64,000 nucleotides of DNA from an uncultured Solirubrobacteraceae bacterium (GTDB lineage: Bacteria > Actinomycetota > Thermoleophilia > Solirubrobacterales > Solirubrobacteraceae). The DNA lies in NCBI GenBank assembly GCA_902806175.1, contig CADCVQ010000050.1, positions 1-64,000 of the forward strand, given 5' to 3'. The notes under the pieces are model-generated. The model worked only from the letters and a program-made list of their open reading frames with translations, was not told the DNA's origin and did not search any database. Position numbers and translations under genes: made by a program. Shown piece after piece: positions 49,411-58,131 of the stretch (position 1 is its first letter; the number at the start of each line of letters is the position of its first letter).

Positions 49411-50544
49411 CTACAGATTCCCCCTCAGCGCCTGCTCGCGCTCGATCGCCTGAAACAGCGCCTTGAAGTTGCCCTCGCCGAAGCCGCGCGCGCCGTGGCG
49501 CTCGATGATCTCCAGGAAGATCGTCGGCCGGTCGCCGAGCGGCTTGGTGAAGATCTGCAGCAGGTAGCCCTCGTCGTCGCGGTCGACGAGGATCCCCAGC
49601 CGCCGCAGGTCCGCGATCGACTGGTCGATCTTCCCGACCCGCGCGGGCACCCCGTCGTAGTAGGACTCCGGCGTGCGCAGGAACCGCACCCCGCGCGCCT
49701 GCAAAGCCTCCACGCAGGCCACGATGTCCGTCGTCGAGACCGCGATGTGCTGCACGCCGGGCCCGCCGTAGAACTCGAGGTACTCGTCGATCTGCGACTT
49801 GCGCGCCCCCTCCGCCGGCTCGTTGATCGGTAGCTTGACGCGCCCGTCGCCGCTCGTGACGACCTTCGACATGAGCGCGGAGTACTCCGTCGAGATCGCC
49901 GCGTCGGAGAAGTGGATGAGCTCGACCATCCCGAAGACGTCCTCGTAGTACTTCACCCAGCGCTCCATCTCGCCGAGCTCGACGTTCGCGACGACGTGGT
50001 CGATGCCGGCGAGCAGGTTCGGCCGGCGCGCGTCGCCGTCATGCGCGACGCCGGCGAAGCCGGGCAGGAACGTTCCCGTGTAGTCGGACCGCCCGACGAA
50101 GCGGTGCACGGTGTCGCCGTAGGCGGCGATCTCCGCGATCCCGACGGTTCCGTCGCGATCGCGCAGCTCGTGTGGCTCGACGAGCCCGCGGGCGCCGCGC
50201 GCGACGGCCTCGCGGTAGGCGGCGTCGACGTCGGGCACCGACAGCGCGACGTACTTCACGCCGTCGCCGTGGGCCTGCGCGTGGGCCGCGATCTTGCTGT
50301 CCGGAGCGAGCGCGCCGGTCAGCACGAGCCGGATGCGGCCCTGCTGGAGCACGTGCGAGACGCGGTCGCGCAGCCCTGTCTCCAGACCGGCGTACGCGAT
50401 CTGCGTGAAGCCGAACGCGTGGACGAAGTAGTAGGCGGCCTGCGCCGCGTTGCCGACCCACAGCTCGATGTGGTCGATGCCGTGCAGCGGCATGAAGTCG
50501 CGCCGGTCCTCGTCTTCTCTGGGGTCAAGCGACAGCGTGCTCAC
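49411..50544 (-). CDS. hppD: 4-hydroxyphenylpyruvate dioxygenase
   Basis: The 377-residue enzyme converts 4-hydroxyphenylpyruvate to homogentisate. The iron ligands H183 (IDHVVANV), H266 (GVQHIAVST) and E345 (FLEIIER) are all present in the two VOC repeats, and the C-terminal helix FGEGNFKALFQAIEREQ closes the active site. Translation of hppD begins within the last 20 nt of pah. HmpS-type enzymes are related, but the tyrosine-catabolic context supports HppD. Confidence 0.95.
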   Translation of the reverse strand: MSTLSLDPREDEDRRDFMPLHGIDHIELWVGNAAQAAYYFVHAFGFTQIAYAGLETGLRDRVSHVLQQGRIRLVLTGALAPDSKIAAHAQAHGDGVKYVALSVPDVDAAYREAVARGARGLVEPHELRDRDGTVGIAEIAAYGDTVHRFVGRSDYTGTFLPGFAGVAHDGDARRPNLLAGIDHVVANVELGEMERWVKYYEDVFGMVELIHFSDAAISTEYSALMSKVVTSGDGRVKLPINEPAEGARKSQIDEYLEFYGGPGVQHIAVSTTDIVACVEALQARGVRFLRTPESYYDGVPARVGKIDQSIADLRRLGILVDRDDEGYLLQIFTKPLGDRPTIFLEIIERHGARGFGEGNFKALFQAIEREQALRGNL

Positions 50545-51490
50545 GGCGCATCTCCTCGATCGATTCGTCGGTGCAGGCGTCGAAGAAGCCGCCGACGACG
50601 GCCTCGATCTGCGCGATCGACTCCGCGCGATACAGGACGGGCTGGTACTTCGTGATGTCGTAGTCGGCGGTGCCCATCTCGCGCAGGTTCAGCGGGCGCA
50701 GTTCCATGTCGCGAAATTGCGCGATCTCGCCCGAGCTCGAGAGGATGCCGGCGCCGTAGGCGCGCAGCTCGCCCTCCTCGATCACGACGCCGAACTCCAG
50801 CGAGAACCAGAAGACGCGCGACAGGAAGCGCAGCGCTTCCTCGTCGCGCAGCCGCACCGCGGCGGCGCCGGCGCGGCGATGCAGCTCGCCGAACGTCGGG
50901 GTCGCGAGCAGGTGGCCGTGGCCGATGACCTCGTGGATGATGTCCGGCTCGGGCGTGTAGAGCGGCATCGCGCTGTGGCGCACGTACTGCGTCGAGTGGA
51001 AGATCCGGTCGCCGAGCGCGGCATAGAACGTGCGCAGGTCGACGAGGCCGGCGGCGGGGACGTAGCTCCAGCCGCTGCGGGTGACAAGCCGCTGCGAGAC
51101 CTCGTCCAGGCCGGGCACGCGGTCGGCGGGAAGATCGAGCACGGCGAGCGCCTCGACGTATTCCCGCACGGCGTGGCGCTCGTGCAACGGCGCGAGCTCG
51201 CGGCAGACCGTGCGCCAGACCTCCTGCTCCTCGGCGAGGTACTCGATTCGGGGAGCACGGTGGCCGGGGCGCCAGGCGAGTGCCGCGGCCGCGATCTCGT
51301 TGCGCCGGCGGCGATAGTCTGGATCGTTCGCGCCGGGATGGCCGTCGTGCAGGTGGACGGTGACCTCACCGGCTGAGCCGGTCGTCACGGGCGAGTACAG
51401 CTGGGCTTCTTCGAACACGTTTGTGCTCCTCTCTCGGTACGACAGAGAGTCGGGCGTCTGGAGTCGCGTTGCAAGTCTGCTCATCTCCAC
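50525..51490 (-). CDS. Aromatic amino acid hydroxylase (phenylalanine 4-monooxygenase)
   Basis: The 321-residue protein has the iron facial triad H186, H191 (in DIIHEVIGHGHLL) and E232 (in WFSLEFGVV). No ACT regulatory domain is present. It probably hydroxylates phenylalanine to tyrosine, feeding the hppD-hmgA-fahA route; pterin cofactor is expected. The GTG at 51490 (or the ATG two codons later) faces the Lrp gene across a 50-bp region with phased GTCAA elements. It is first in the catabolic operon. Confidence 0.92.
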   Translation of the reverse strand: MEMSRLATRLQTPDSLSYRERSTNVFEEAQLYSPVTTGSAGEVTVHLHDGHPGANDPDYRRRRNEIAAAALAWRPGHRAPRIEYLAEEQEVWRTVCRELAPLHERHAVREYVEALAVLDLPADRVPGLDEVSQRLVTRSGWSYVPAAGLVDLRTFYAALGDRIFHSTQYVRHSAMPLYTPEPDIIHEVIGHGHLLATPTFGELHRRAGAAAVRLRDEEALRFLSRVFWFSLEFGVVIEEGELRAYGAGILSSSGEIAQFRDMELRPLNLREMGTADYDITKYQPVLYRAESIAQIEAVVGGFFDACTDESIEEMRREHAVA

Positions 51491-51491
51491 A

Positions 51492-51545
51492 GGTCAATCA
51501 AGACAGCACACACGTCAAAGCGCCTGAAATACTGGTCAACTTGAC
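51492..51545. promoter_or_regulatory. Phased GTCAA elements between pah and the Lrp gene
   Basis: GTCAA occurs at 51493, 51514 and 51535, exactly 21 bp apart (two helical turns), and the last forms the 11-bp palindrome GTCAACTTGAC (51535-51545) that overlaps the TTG start of the regulator. The stretch is clearly AT-richer than its surroundings. A binding array for the adjacent Lrp/AsnC regulator is the simplest reading (inference). Confidence 0.55.
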
Positions 51546-52026
51546 TATCGATCGCCTCGACGCCCGCCTCATCGCTGCACTGCGGCGGTCGCCGCGCGTG
51601 GGCCTGCTCGAGATCGCGCGCCAGCTCGGCGTCGCGCGCGGCACCGTGCAGGCGCGGCTGGCCAAGCTCGAGGCGCGCGGCGTCATCACCGGGCACGGCC
51701 CGGAGGTCGATCCGGTCGCGATGGGCTACACGATCAGCGCGTTCATCCTCATCGAGCTCGCCCAGGGCGAGCTGGCCGCGGCGGTCGACGTCATGGAGTC
51801 GATCCCCGAGCTGCTCGAGGCCGACGCGATCTCGGGCCCGCAGGACCTCATCTGCCGCGTCGTCGCGCGCGACACCGAGCATCTGCAGGAGATCGTCAAC
51901 CGGCTGACGGCGACGCCCGCGATCCGGCGCTGCACGAGCTACATCGTGCTCACGCGGCAGGTCCCGCCGCGTACGACGCCGCTGATCGAGGCAGCAGCGC
52001 AACCCGCACGGGTCCCAGGTCGTTAG
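51541..52026 (+). CDS. Lrp/AsnC family transcriptional regulator
   Basis: The protein (161 residues from the TTG at 51541) has an AsnC-type winged helix (about 2-50: LDARLIAALRRSPRVGLLEIARQLGV, RGTVQARLAKLEARGVI) and an RAM/ACT ligand domain (about 65-140: AFILIELAQGEL, DLICRVVARDTEHLQEIVN). Divergent from the Phe/Tyr catabolic operon, it most likely controls that operon in response to an aromatic amino acid and represses itself. Longer in-frame starts would run into pah on the other strand; AATACT 7 nt before the TTG supports a leaderless start. Confidence 0.88.
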   Translation: MTIDRLDARLIAALRRSPRVGLLEIARQLGVARGTVQARLAKLEARGVITGHGPEVDPVAMGYTISAFILIELAQGELAAAVDVMESIPELLEADAISGPQDLICRVVARDTEHLQEIVNRLTATPAIRRCTSYIVLTRQVPPRTTPLIEAAAQPARVPGR

Positions 52027-52034
52027 AGAGAGGC

Positions 52035-54146
52035 ATGAGACGCCGACGTCATCAAGATCCCGGCGCGCAGGTGCCCGAGCCGGAGGAGAACCGCAAGCGC
52101 TCGGCGGTGCGGCCGGAGATCCAGGCGCTGCGCGCGATCGCGGTGCTGACGGTCGTCATCTACCACGTCTGGCCGGAGATGATGCCCGGCGGCTTCGTCG
52201 GCGTCGACGTGTTCTTCGCGATCTCCGGGTTCCTGATCACGGCGCACCTCGTGCGCGAGGTCGACAGGACCGGCACGCTGTCGCTGTGGCAGTTCTGGGC
52301 GCGCCGGGCGCGCCGCCTGCTGCCCGCGGCGCTGCTGACGCTGTTCGTCTGCGCGGTCGGAACGATCGCGCTCGTGCCGCAGCTGTACTGGCAGCAGTTC
52401 CTCACCGAGATCGGGACGAGCACCGCCTACGTCCAGAACTGGCAGCTGGCGTCCGACGCCGTCGACTACCTCGGCGCCGACAACCGCCCGTCCCCGGTGC
52501 AGCACTTCTGGTCGCTGTCGGCGGAAGAGCAGTTCTACGTGATCTGGCCGCTGCTGATCCTCGTCGCGGCGTGGACCGCGCGGCGGCGCCTGGCGATCGC
52601 CTTCGTCCTGCTCACCGTCACGGGGCTGAGCCTGTGGTACTCGATCAGCGAGACCGCGTCCAACCCGGCGGCCGCGTACTTCGTCACGCCGACGCGGGCA
52701 TGGGAGTTCGGAGCGGGCGGCCTGCTCGCCCTGCTGGGCACGCGTGCCGTGCTGCCCGACCGGGCGCGCGCGCTGCTGTCCTGGGCGGGACTCGGCGCGG
52801 TCGGCTACGCCGCGGCGGCGTACAGCACCGACACGGCGTTTCCGGGTTGGGCCGCCGTCGTCCCGATCGCCGGGGCGCTCGCGGTCATCCATGCCGGCAT
52901 GCCGGCCGCGCGCTGGGCGCCGTCGCGGATCCTGCAGATCCGCCCGGCGCAGTTTCTCGGCGACATCTCCTACTCGGTCTACCTCTGGCACTGGCCGCTG
53001 CTGGTCTTCACGCCGTTCGTCTTCGCGAACCCGAGCCCCACCGCAACGCGCATCGCCGTGCCGCTGCTGACGATCGCGCTCGCCTGGGTGACGAAGGTGC
53101 TCGTCGAGGATCCCGTGCGCCGCAGCGCCTGGCTGTCGGCGCAGCCGCGCATGACGTTCGCCTGCAGCGCCGCGGCGACGGCCGTGCTCGCCGCGGTGCT
53201 GCTGGGCGGGACGTCGCACGTCGAGGCGCAGATCCGCGCCGCCGAGCGCGAGCAGGTCAAGGTCGTCGCGCAGACACCCGACTGCTTCGGCGCGGCGGCG
53301 CGCGACCCGCAGAACCCCTGTGAGAACGAGGACCTGCGCACGAAGGTCGTGCCGCTGCCGGTCGCCGCCAAGCGCGAGGCCAACGCGCCCTGCCCGAACT
53401 TCCGCAAAGAGAGCGGCGTGAGCGTCTGCGACTTCGGCGTCGCGCCCGAGCAGGCGCAGAAGACGGTCGCGCTGCTGGGCGACAGCCACGCGTCGCACTG
53501 GCGCGCGCCGCTGGACATCGTCGCGCGCGAGCGCGGCTGGCGCGGCCTGTCGGTGACGCGCACGAGCTGCGTGTTCTCCGCCGCCACGAAGCTCACGCCG
53601 GAGCCGACGAAGTCGCAGTGCCTGCGCTGGGTCGCCAACGTGCCGCGGTTCTTCCGCCGGCACCCGGAGATCGACACCGTCTTCATCGTCGCGATCACGG
53701 GCGGCAGGGTGAACGTGCCGCGCGGCCGGACGATGTTCGAGGCCAAGATGAACGGCGTGCGCAAGGCGTGGGAGACGCTGCCCGAGACCGTCAAGCACAT
53801 CGTGGTCATCCGCGACACGCCGAGGATCACCCGCAGCACCGTCGAGTGCATCGACAGGGCGATCGCGGCGCGCAAGCGCGCGGGCCTCGCCTGCGCCGTC
53901 CGGCGCAAGGCCGCGCTCGAGGAGGATCCCGCTGTCACCGCCGCGCGCAAGGAGCACTCGCCGCGCGTGCAGGCGGTCGACCTCAGCGAGGTGTTCTGCG
54001 GCGAGCGCCTGTGCTACCCGGTGATCGGCGGCGCCCTGGTCTACAAGGACCTGCACCACTTCACGCGCGTGTTCGCCGAGACGCTGGGGCCGCTGCTGGG
54101 TCGCAAGGTCGCCGGCCTGATGCAGGAGTGGAGCCAGCGGCCCTGA
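52035..54146 (+). CDS. Acyltransferase-3 membrane protein with C-terminal SGNH domain (OafA/YrhL family)
   Basis: The 703-residue protein has about 10-11 membrane helices (residues 30-395) with acyltransferase-3 motifs: RPEIQALRAIAVLTVVIYHVWP at the start and FWSLSAEEQFYVIWPL. An extracytoplasmic SGNH domain follows: GDSH at 482-485 with the nucleophile serine 484, and the catalytic D672/H675 pair in DLHHF. Such proteins O-acetylate or otherwise acylate surface polysaccharides or peptidoglycan. It starts 9 nt after the Lrp gene, which may co-transcribe it. Confidence 0.92.
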   Translation: MRRRRHQDPGAQVPEPEENRKRSAVRPEIQALRAIAVLTVVIYHVWPEMMPGGFVGVDVFFAISGFLITAHLVREVDRTGTLSLWQFWARRARRLLPAALLTLFVCAVGTIALVPQLYWQQFLTEIGTSTAYVQNWQLASDAVDYLGADNRPSPVQHFWSLSAEEQFYVIWPLLILVAAWTARRRLAIAFVLLTVTGLSLWYSISETASNPAAAYFVTPTRAWEFGAGGLLALLGTRAVLPDRARALLSWAGLGAVGYAAAAYSTDTAFPGWAAVVPIAGALAVIHAGMPAARWAPSRILQIRPAQFLGDISYSVYLWHWPLLVFTPFVFANPSPTATRIAVPLLTIALAWVTKVLVEDPVRRSAWLSAQPRMTFACSAAATAVLAAVLLGGTSHVEAQIRAAEREQVKVVAQTPDCFGAAARDPQNPCENEDLRTKVVPLPVAAKREANAPCPNFRKESGVSVCDFGVAPEQAQKTVALLGDSHASHWRAPLDIVARERGWRGLSVTRTSCVFSAATKLTPEPTKSQCLRWVANVPRFFRRHPEIDTVFIVAITGGRVNVPRGRTMFEAKMNGVRKAWETLPETVKHIVVIRDTPRITRSTVECIDRAIAARKRAGLACAVRRKAALEEDPAVTAARKEHSPRVQAVDLSEVFCGERLCYPVIGGALVYKDLHHFTRVFAETLGPLLGRKVAGLMQEWSQRP

Positions 54147-54163
54147 GCAGCGGCGTCGCTCAG
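54143..54163. terminator. Hairpin across the convergent stop codons
   Basis: CTGAGC, a 9-nt loop and GCTCAG form a 6-bp stem that contains the stop codon of the acyltransferase gene and the stop of the convergent SGNH gene. It could terminate in both directions; there is no U-tract. Confidence 0.4.
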
Positions 54164-54756
54164 CCCGTCGAGACGCTCGCCGGGCAGCCGGCGTTCACGG
54201 CATCGGCGATCATCGTGCTGCGGTACCTGTAGCCGGCCGGATCGGCGTGCAATCCGTCGGGCAGCGACACGGCGCCGCCGGTGACGGCGTGCTCCCAGTC
54301 GATGACGACCAGCCGCGGCTCGCGCTTCTTGAGCTTGTGCAGCACGCGGTTGAGCGCGCGGTAGGGACCTTTGCGCGCCGGCCGGATGATCGTCGACCAC
54401 ACGACGCAGGTGTCCAGCGGCAGCAGCGCCATCGTGCGGCGCAGGCGGTCGGCGAAACGCGCCGGATCGCCGCCGTCGTTGGTGCCGAGGCTGATGACGA
54501 CGGTCTTCGGGACGACCGTGCGCAGCGACATGCGCAACAGGCGCATGCCCTGCGGCGTGGTGATGCCGTTGCGCACGTCGGAGACGAGGTTGCGGTTGCC
54601 GAGCAGCGGGGCGAGGTAGGGCTCCGTCCCGACCGCCAGCGAGTCGCCCACGACGAGCACGTCGCCGTCGGCGGCGCGCGCCGGCGGCGCCGCGGCGGCG
54701 AGCAGGACGAGCAGGACCGTGAACGCGAGGCAGCCGCTCAGTCGCACCACATGCAT
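54160..54756 (-). CDS. Secreted SGNH/GDSL hydrolase
   Basis: The 198-residue protein has a signal peptide (hydrophobic 8-23, probable cleavage after ARA near 28) and the SGNH blocks: GDSLAVG with catalytic S39, the glycine oxyanion loop, SLGTND with the conserved asparagine, and DGLHAD with catalytic Asp/His near the C-terminus. It is probably an extracellular esterase acting on acyl groups of cell-wall or environmental substrates. Convergent with the acyltransferase-3 gene, so the two could add and remove the same acyl groups (inference). Confidence 0.87.
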   Translation of the reverse strand: MHVVRLSGCLAFTVLLVLLAAAAPPARAADGDVLVVGDSLAVGTEPYLAPLLGNRNLVSDVRNGITTPQGMRLLRMSLRTVVPKTVVISLGTNDGGDPARFADRLRRTMALLPLDTCVVWSTIIRPARKGPYRALNRVLHKLKKREPRLVVIDWEHAVTGGAVSLPDGLHADPAGYRYRSTMIADAVNAGCPASVSTG

Positions 54757-54850
54757 AGTGCCGCGATCGGCGGCTGTACCGGACCTTCGTCTCTGGATAG
54801 CAGCATCCCAACGGTCGTCGGAAGGCCGCCCCGACGCGGCCACGCGAGAA

Positions 54851-57115
54851 TTATCCGCGGGCCGTCAAGCTGCGGCTGACCGTCGTCGGCTCGCCTGCGT
54901 CGGCGGCAGCCTCGATCTGCAGCGTGACGGTCAGGCTGCGGCGGCTCTTCATCGCCCTGCGCAGCCGCGTGACCTGCGAGCGCGTGAGCTTGACGCGCAC
55001 GATCTGCGACTCGCCCGCTGCCAGCTTGACGACCGTCGGGCGCAGGCTGAGCGAGAACGCGCGCTTGCGCTTCTTCGGCTTGGTGCGCTCGGTCAGCGTC
55101 CCGGTCACCTCGACGCGGCAGATCGTGTCGCAGCCCACGCGCAGCGGCAGCTGGCGCGTGGTGAAGAGCTTGCCCGTCCGCAGGACCTTGACGGCGAGCT
55201 CGGGGCCGAGCGGCGGCGGCAGCGTCGGTGCCTTGGGCGGCGGCGGGTTGCCGATCGGCGCGGTCGCGACGCAGGGCGGCGCCTCCGGCGCGATGAGCAG
55301 GAACTGCTGGACGCGGTTGTTGCGCGTGTCGGTCACCGTCAGCACCCCCCGGCAGTCGACGACGACGCCCGTCGGGTTGATGAACTGGCCGGTCCCGATC
55401 CCGCGTTCGCCGAACGTCCCGAGGCGCTCGCCGTCAGGCCCGAAGCGCTGGATGCGGTTGTTGCCGCGGTCGGCGACCCACAGCTTGCCGCCCGCGTCGA
55501 GCGCGATCTGGGCGGGCGCGGAGAGCTTGCCGAGCGTGCGGCCGAGGCCGCCGAACTGCTTGACGACCGCGCCTTGGGCGTCGAACACGGTGATGCGGTT
55601 GTCGCTCGCGCTGGCGTAGGTGCGCGATCCGTCGGGCGTGACGGCGACGCCGCGCACCGTCCCGGTGTTCGTCCAGGCGCCGAGGTACTCGCCGGCGGTG
55701 CTGAAGCGCACGATCCTGCGGTTGCCGCTGTCGGCGACGGTGATCACGCCGGCCGCGATCGAGATCGCCGACGGGTCGAGCAGCCGACCGGGGCCGCTGC
55801 CCTGCGCGGCGATCGTGCGCGCGGGCAGCCCGGTTGCGCGGGCGAAGACGAAGATCCGCGCGCGGCGCTGGTCGAGCACGTAGGCGTCACCGGCGCCGTC
55901 GAAGGCGACCGCAACCGGCGAGCGCAGGATCGTCGGCCCGGGCGCCGGGGAGCCCCAGCTCGACGCGATCGAGCCGTCCGGGTTGAGCAGCTCGATGCGG
56001 CCGTTGATCGAGTCGGCGACGGCGCGCACGCCGTTGGCGTCGGCCGCGACACCGAGGGGCGCGTTGAACTGCCCCTTGCCGCGGCCGGACACGCCCCACG
56101 AGCGCAGCAGGCCGCCGGTGTTGTCGAAGACGTCGATCCGGTCGTTGCCGGTGTTCGTGACATACAGCGCACCGGTCGCGTCGGAGGCGATCGCGCGCGG
56201 GTAGGCGAGCTGGCCGGGACCGGTGCCGTAGCTGCCCCACCGTGCCTTGTACTTGTAGTCGGGCTGGGGTCCGAAGCGCAGCACGCGCTGGTTGATGTCG
56301 TCGGCGACGAAGACACGGCCCCGCGGGTCGACGGCGACGCCGAAGGGGAAGCTGAACTGGTTGCCACGCGCGCCCTGCCCGCTGCCGACGGTGCGGATCA
56401 CGCGGCCGCCGAAGTCCATGGCGACGAGACGGTGGTTCTTGTCGTCGGCGACGATCAGCCGCTGGCCGCGAACGGCCAGGCCGCGCGGGTTGTACAGCAG
56501 GCCCGGTGGCACGATCTCGGTCGCGCCGGAGCCGTCGAGGTTGAAGCGCTGCAGGCGGTTGTTGAGGCTGTCGGAGACGAACAGCAGGTTTCCGGAGGTC
56601 ACGAGGCCGCCGCCCGCGGGCGCGTCGTTGCCGCCGCCCTTGCCGAAGTTGAACTCGCCGACGGCGGTGCCGCGACGTCCGAACGAGTGCAGCAGGTTGC
56701 CCTCGGCGTCGAAGCGGTCGATCCGGTTGCTGCCGTCGGCGACGAACAGCGTGTTGTCCGCTGCGACGGTGATCGCACCGACCGACGTCAGCTCACCGGG
56801 GCGCGTCCCGGCGCGGCCGATCTCGCGCCGCAAGGAGCCGTCGGAGCCGAAGACCTGGATGACGCTCGAGGACTGGTCGGCGACGTACACCGAGCCGTCC
56901 GGCCCGATCGCGACCGACTGCGGGAAGCGCAGCACGCCGCCGGCGCGCTGGCCGATCTGCGACGACGCGCTGTACGGGCACACGGGCGCGGCACCGGGAC
57001 ATGCCGATTGCGCGTCGGCGCGCGACGCTGTGGCAAGCGCGGCAAGCAGCGCGACCGCGACCGCGCATGTCGCAAGGCTCCCCCGGCGACGATGGATGAT
57101 GTCGGCCATCGTCAT
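54851..57115 (-). CDS. Large secreted NHL-repeat beta-propeller protein
   Basis: The 754-residue protein has a signal peptide (about residues 8-32, cleavage near ADAQS) and about twelve NHL-type repeats up to residue ~620. Typical repeats read PxGVAVDPRGRVFVADDINQRVLRF and DGERLGTFGERGIGTGQFINP. A Pro-rich linker leads to a C-terminal beta-sandwich-like domain (about 655-754) with two cysteines (GCDTICRVEVTG) that may form a disulfide. Function unknown; extracellular NHL propellers usually bind proteins or glycans. Confidence 0.87.
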   Translation of the reverse strand: MTMADIIHRRRGSLATCAVAVALLAALATASRADAQSACPGAAPVCPYSASSQIGQRAGGVLRFPQSVAIGPDGSVYVADQSSSVIQVFGSDGSLRREIGRAGTRPGELTSVGAITVAADNTLFVADGSNRIDRFDAEGNLLHSFGRRGTAVGEFNFGKGGGNDAPAGGGLVTSGNLLFVSDSLNNRLQRFNLDGSGATEIVPPGLLYNPRGLAVRGQRLIVADDKNHRLVAMDFGGRVIRTVGSGQGARGNQFSFPFGVAVDPRGRVFVADDINQRVLRFGPQPDYKYKARWGSYGTGPGQLAYPRAIASDATGALYVTNTGNDRIDVFDNTGGLLRSWGVSGRGKGQFNAPLGVAADANGVRAVADSINGRIELLNPDGSIASSWGSPAPGPTILRSPVAVAFDGAGDAYVLDQRRARIFVFARATGLPARTIAAQGSGPGRLLDPSAISIAAGVITVADSGNRRIVRFSTAGEYLGAWTNTGTVRGVAVTPDGSRTYASASDNRITVFDAQGAVVKQFGGLGRTLGKLSAPAQIALDAGGKLWVADRGNNRIQRFGPDGERLGTFGERGIGTGQFINPTGVVVDCRGVLTVTDTRNNRVQQFLLIAPEAPPCVATAPIGNPPPPKAPTLPPPLGPELAVKVLRTGKLFTTRQLPLRVGCDTICRVEVTGTLTERTKPKKRKRAFSLSLRPTVVKLAAGESQIVRVKLTRSQVTRLRRAMKSRRSLTVTLQIEAAADAGEPTTVSRSLTARG

Positions 57116-57231
57116 CTGAACCACGGCGGGCGCCGATAGTCGCGCTGCGTCGCGCGGGTTGCGCGGATGCATCGGGGTGCGACGAGCAGCTGCCGCCATT
57201 CGATCCGCGCCCCCGAGCAGGGCGAGGACGC

Positions 57232-57666
57232 CTACGCGGCGGCCACGTGCCGCCCCAGCACGTCGCGCAGTTGCGCCGCCGGCACCGCCCCGACGACGCG
57301 GTCCACTTCGGCGCCGTCCTTGACGACGACGAGCAGCGGGATCCCCTGCACCTCGTAGCGCGACGCGATCGCCGGCGCGTTGTCGATGTTGAGCTTGACG
57401 ACCTTCAGGTGCCCGGCGTGCTCGCGGCCCATCTGCTCCACGACGGGCGAGACCATCCGGCACGGGCCGCACCACGGCGCCCAGAAGTCGATCAGCACCG
57501 GCACCGAGGCGACGATCTCCTCGGAGAAGCCGGCCGCGTCGGTGTCGACGATCCAGGGCAGCACCGTCTGGCAGGCGCTGCAGCGCGGAACGCCCCGTGC
57601 TGTCGGCCGGACGCGGTTGCGCGTAGAACAGCTGGGGCAGGTGACGATGCTCGAGCCGGTTGCCAT
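57232..57666 (-). CDS. Thioredoxin-2-like protein with N-terminal zinc ribbon
   Basis: The 144-residue protein has an N-terminal zinc ribbon (C10, C13, C29, C32) followed by a thioredoxin domain with active site WCGPC at 65-69 and the cis-proline loop EVQGIPLLVVVKDGAEV. This is the TrxC/thioredoxin-2 layout. It should reduce protein disulfides, possibly under oxidative stress, and could supply MsrB. A TAGCCT hexamer lies 7 nt before the ATG. Confidence 0.92.
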   Translation of the reverse strand: MATGSSIVTCPSCSTRNRVRPTARGVPRCSACQTVLPWIVDTDAAGFSEEIVASVPVLIDFWAPWCGPCRMVSPVVEQMGREHAGHLKVVKLNIDNAPAIASRYEVQGIPLLVVVKDGAEVDRVVGAVPAAQLRDVLGRHVAAA

Positions 57667-57673
57667 GCGAGCC

Positions 57674-57679
57674 AGGCTA
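57674..57679 (-). promoter_or_regulatory. -10-like TAGCCT before the thioredoxin gene
   Basis: On the minus strand TAGCCT is followed by 7 nt and the ATG. Confidence 0.45.
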
Positions 57680-57738
57680 GGGGCTGGGGGCCGATCATGC
57701 GTTTGCGTCGCGGGCGGGGCAGGGGATGACGCTCCCGC

Positions 57739-58101
57739 ATGAGCACCGCGCATCCATCCGATGACGTCACCGCGCTGCGCGAGGCAGCCGGCGCGGCGGC
57801 GTTCGAGCTGACGCTCGCCTACGAGGAGATCGGGCACAAGGTCGCGGCCGGCGAGGGGTTCACGACAGCGCAGCAGAACGCGGCCGCGCAGCTGCTGGAG
57901 ATCTCGGCAGCGGTCCGCGAGCTCGTCGCCGAGACGCACGACATGCATGCCCGCGGCGGCGTCCGGACGACGCTCGCGCCGCGCGCGCAGCAGCTTGCCG
58001 GGCGGGCCGCCGAGCTGCGCACGGCCTTCGGACAGCGACTGGCCGGCCCGGCGGACTTCGGCAGCCGCCGCGGGCGGCCCGGCGCCGGGCGCGCCGCCTA
58101 G
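57739..58101 (+). CDS. Small helical hypothetical protein
   Basis: The 120-residue protein is alanine-rich and predicted almost entirely helical (about 10-95), ending in a basic glycine/arginine tail. No motif or family is recognised. Codon use is typical of the window. It stands alone between the divergent thioredoxin gene and the convergent oxidoreductase gene. Confidence 0.6.
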   Translation: MSTAHPSDDVTALREAAGAAAFELTLAYEEIGHKVAAGEGFTTAQQNAAAQLLEISAAVRELVAETHDMHARGGVRTTLAPRAQQLAGRAAELRTAFGQRLAGPADFGSRRGRPGAGRAA

Positions 58102-58131
58102 TGGTAGTGGGCCACGAGCCCACCCCGCGAC

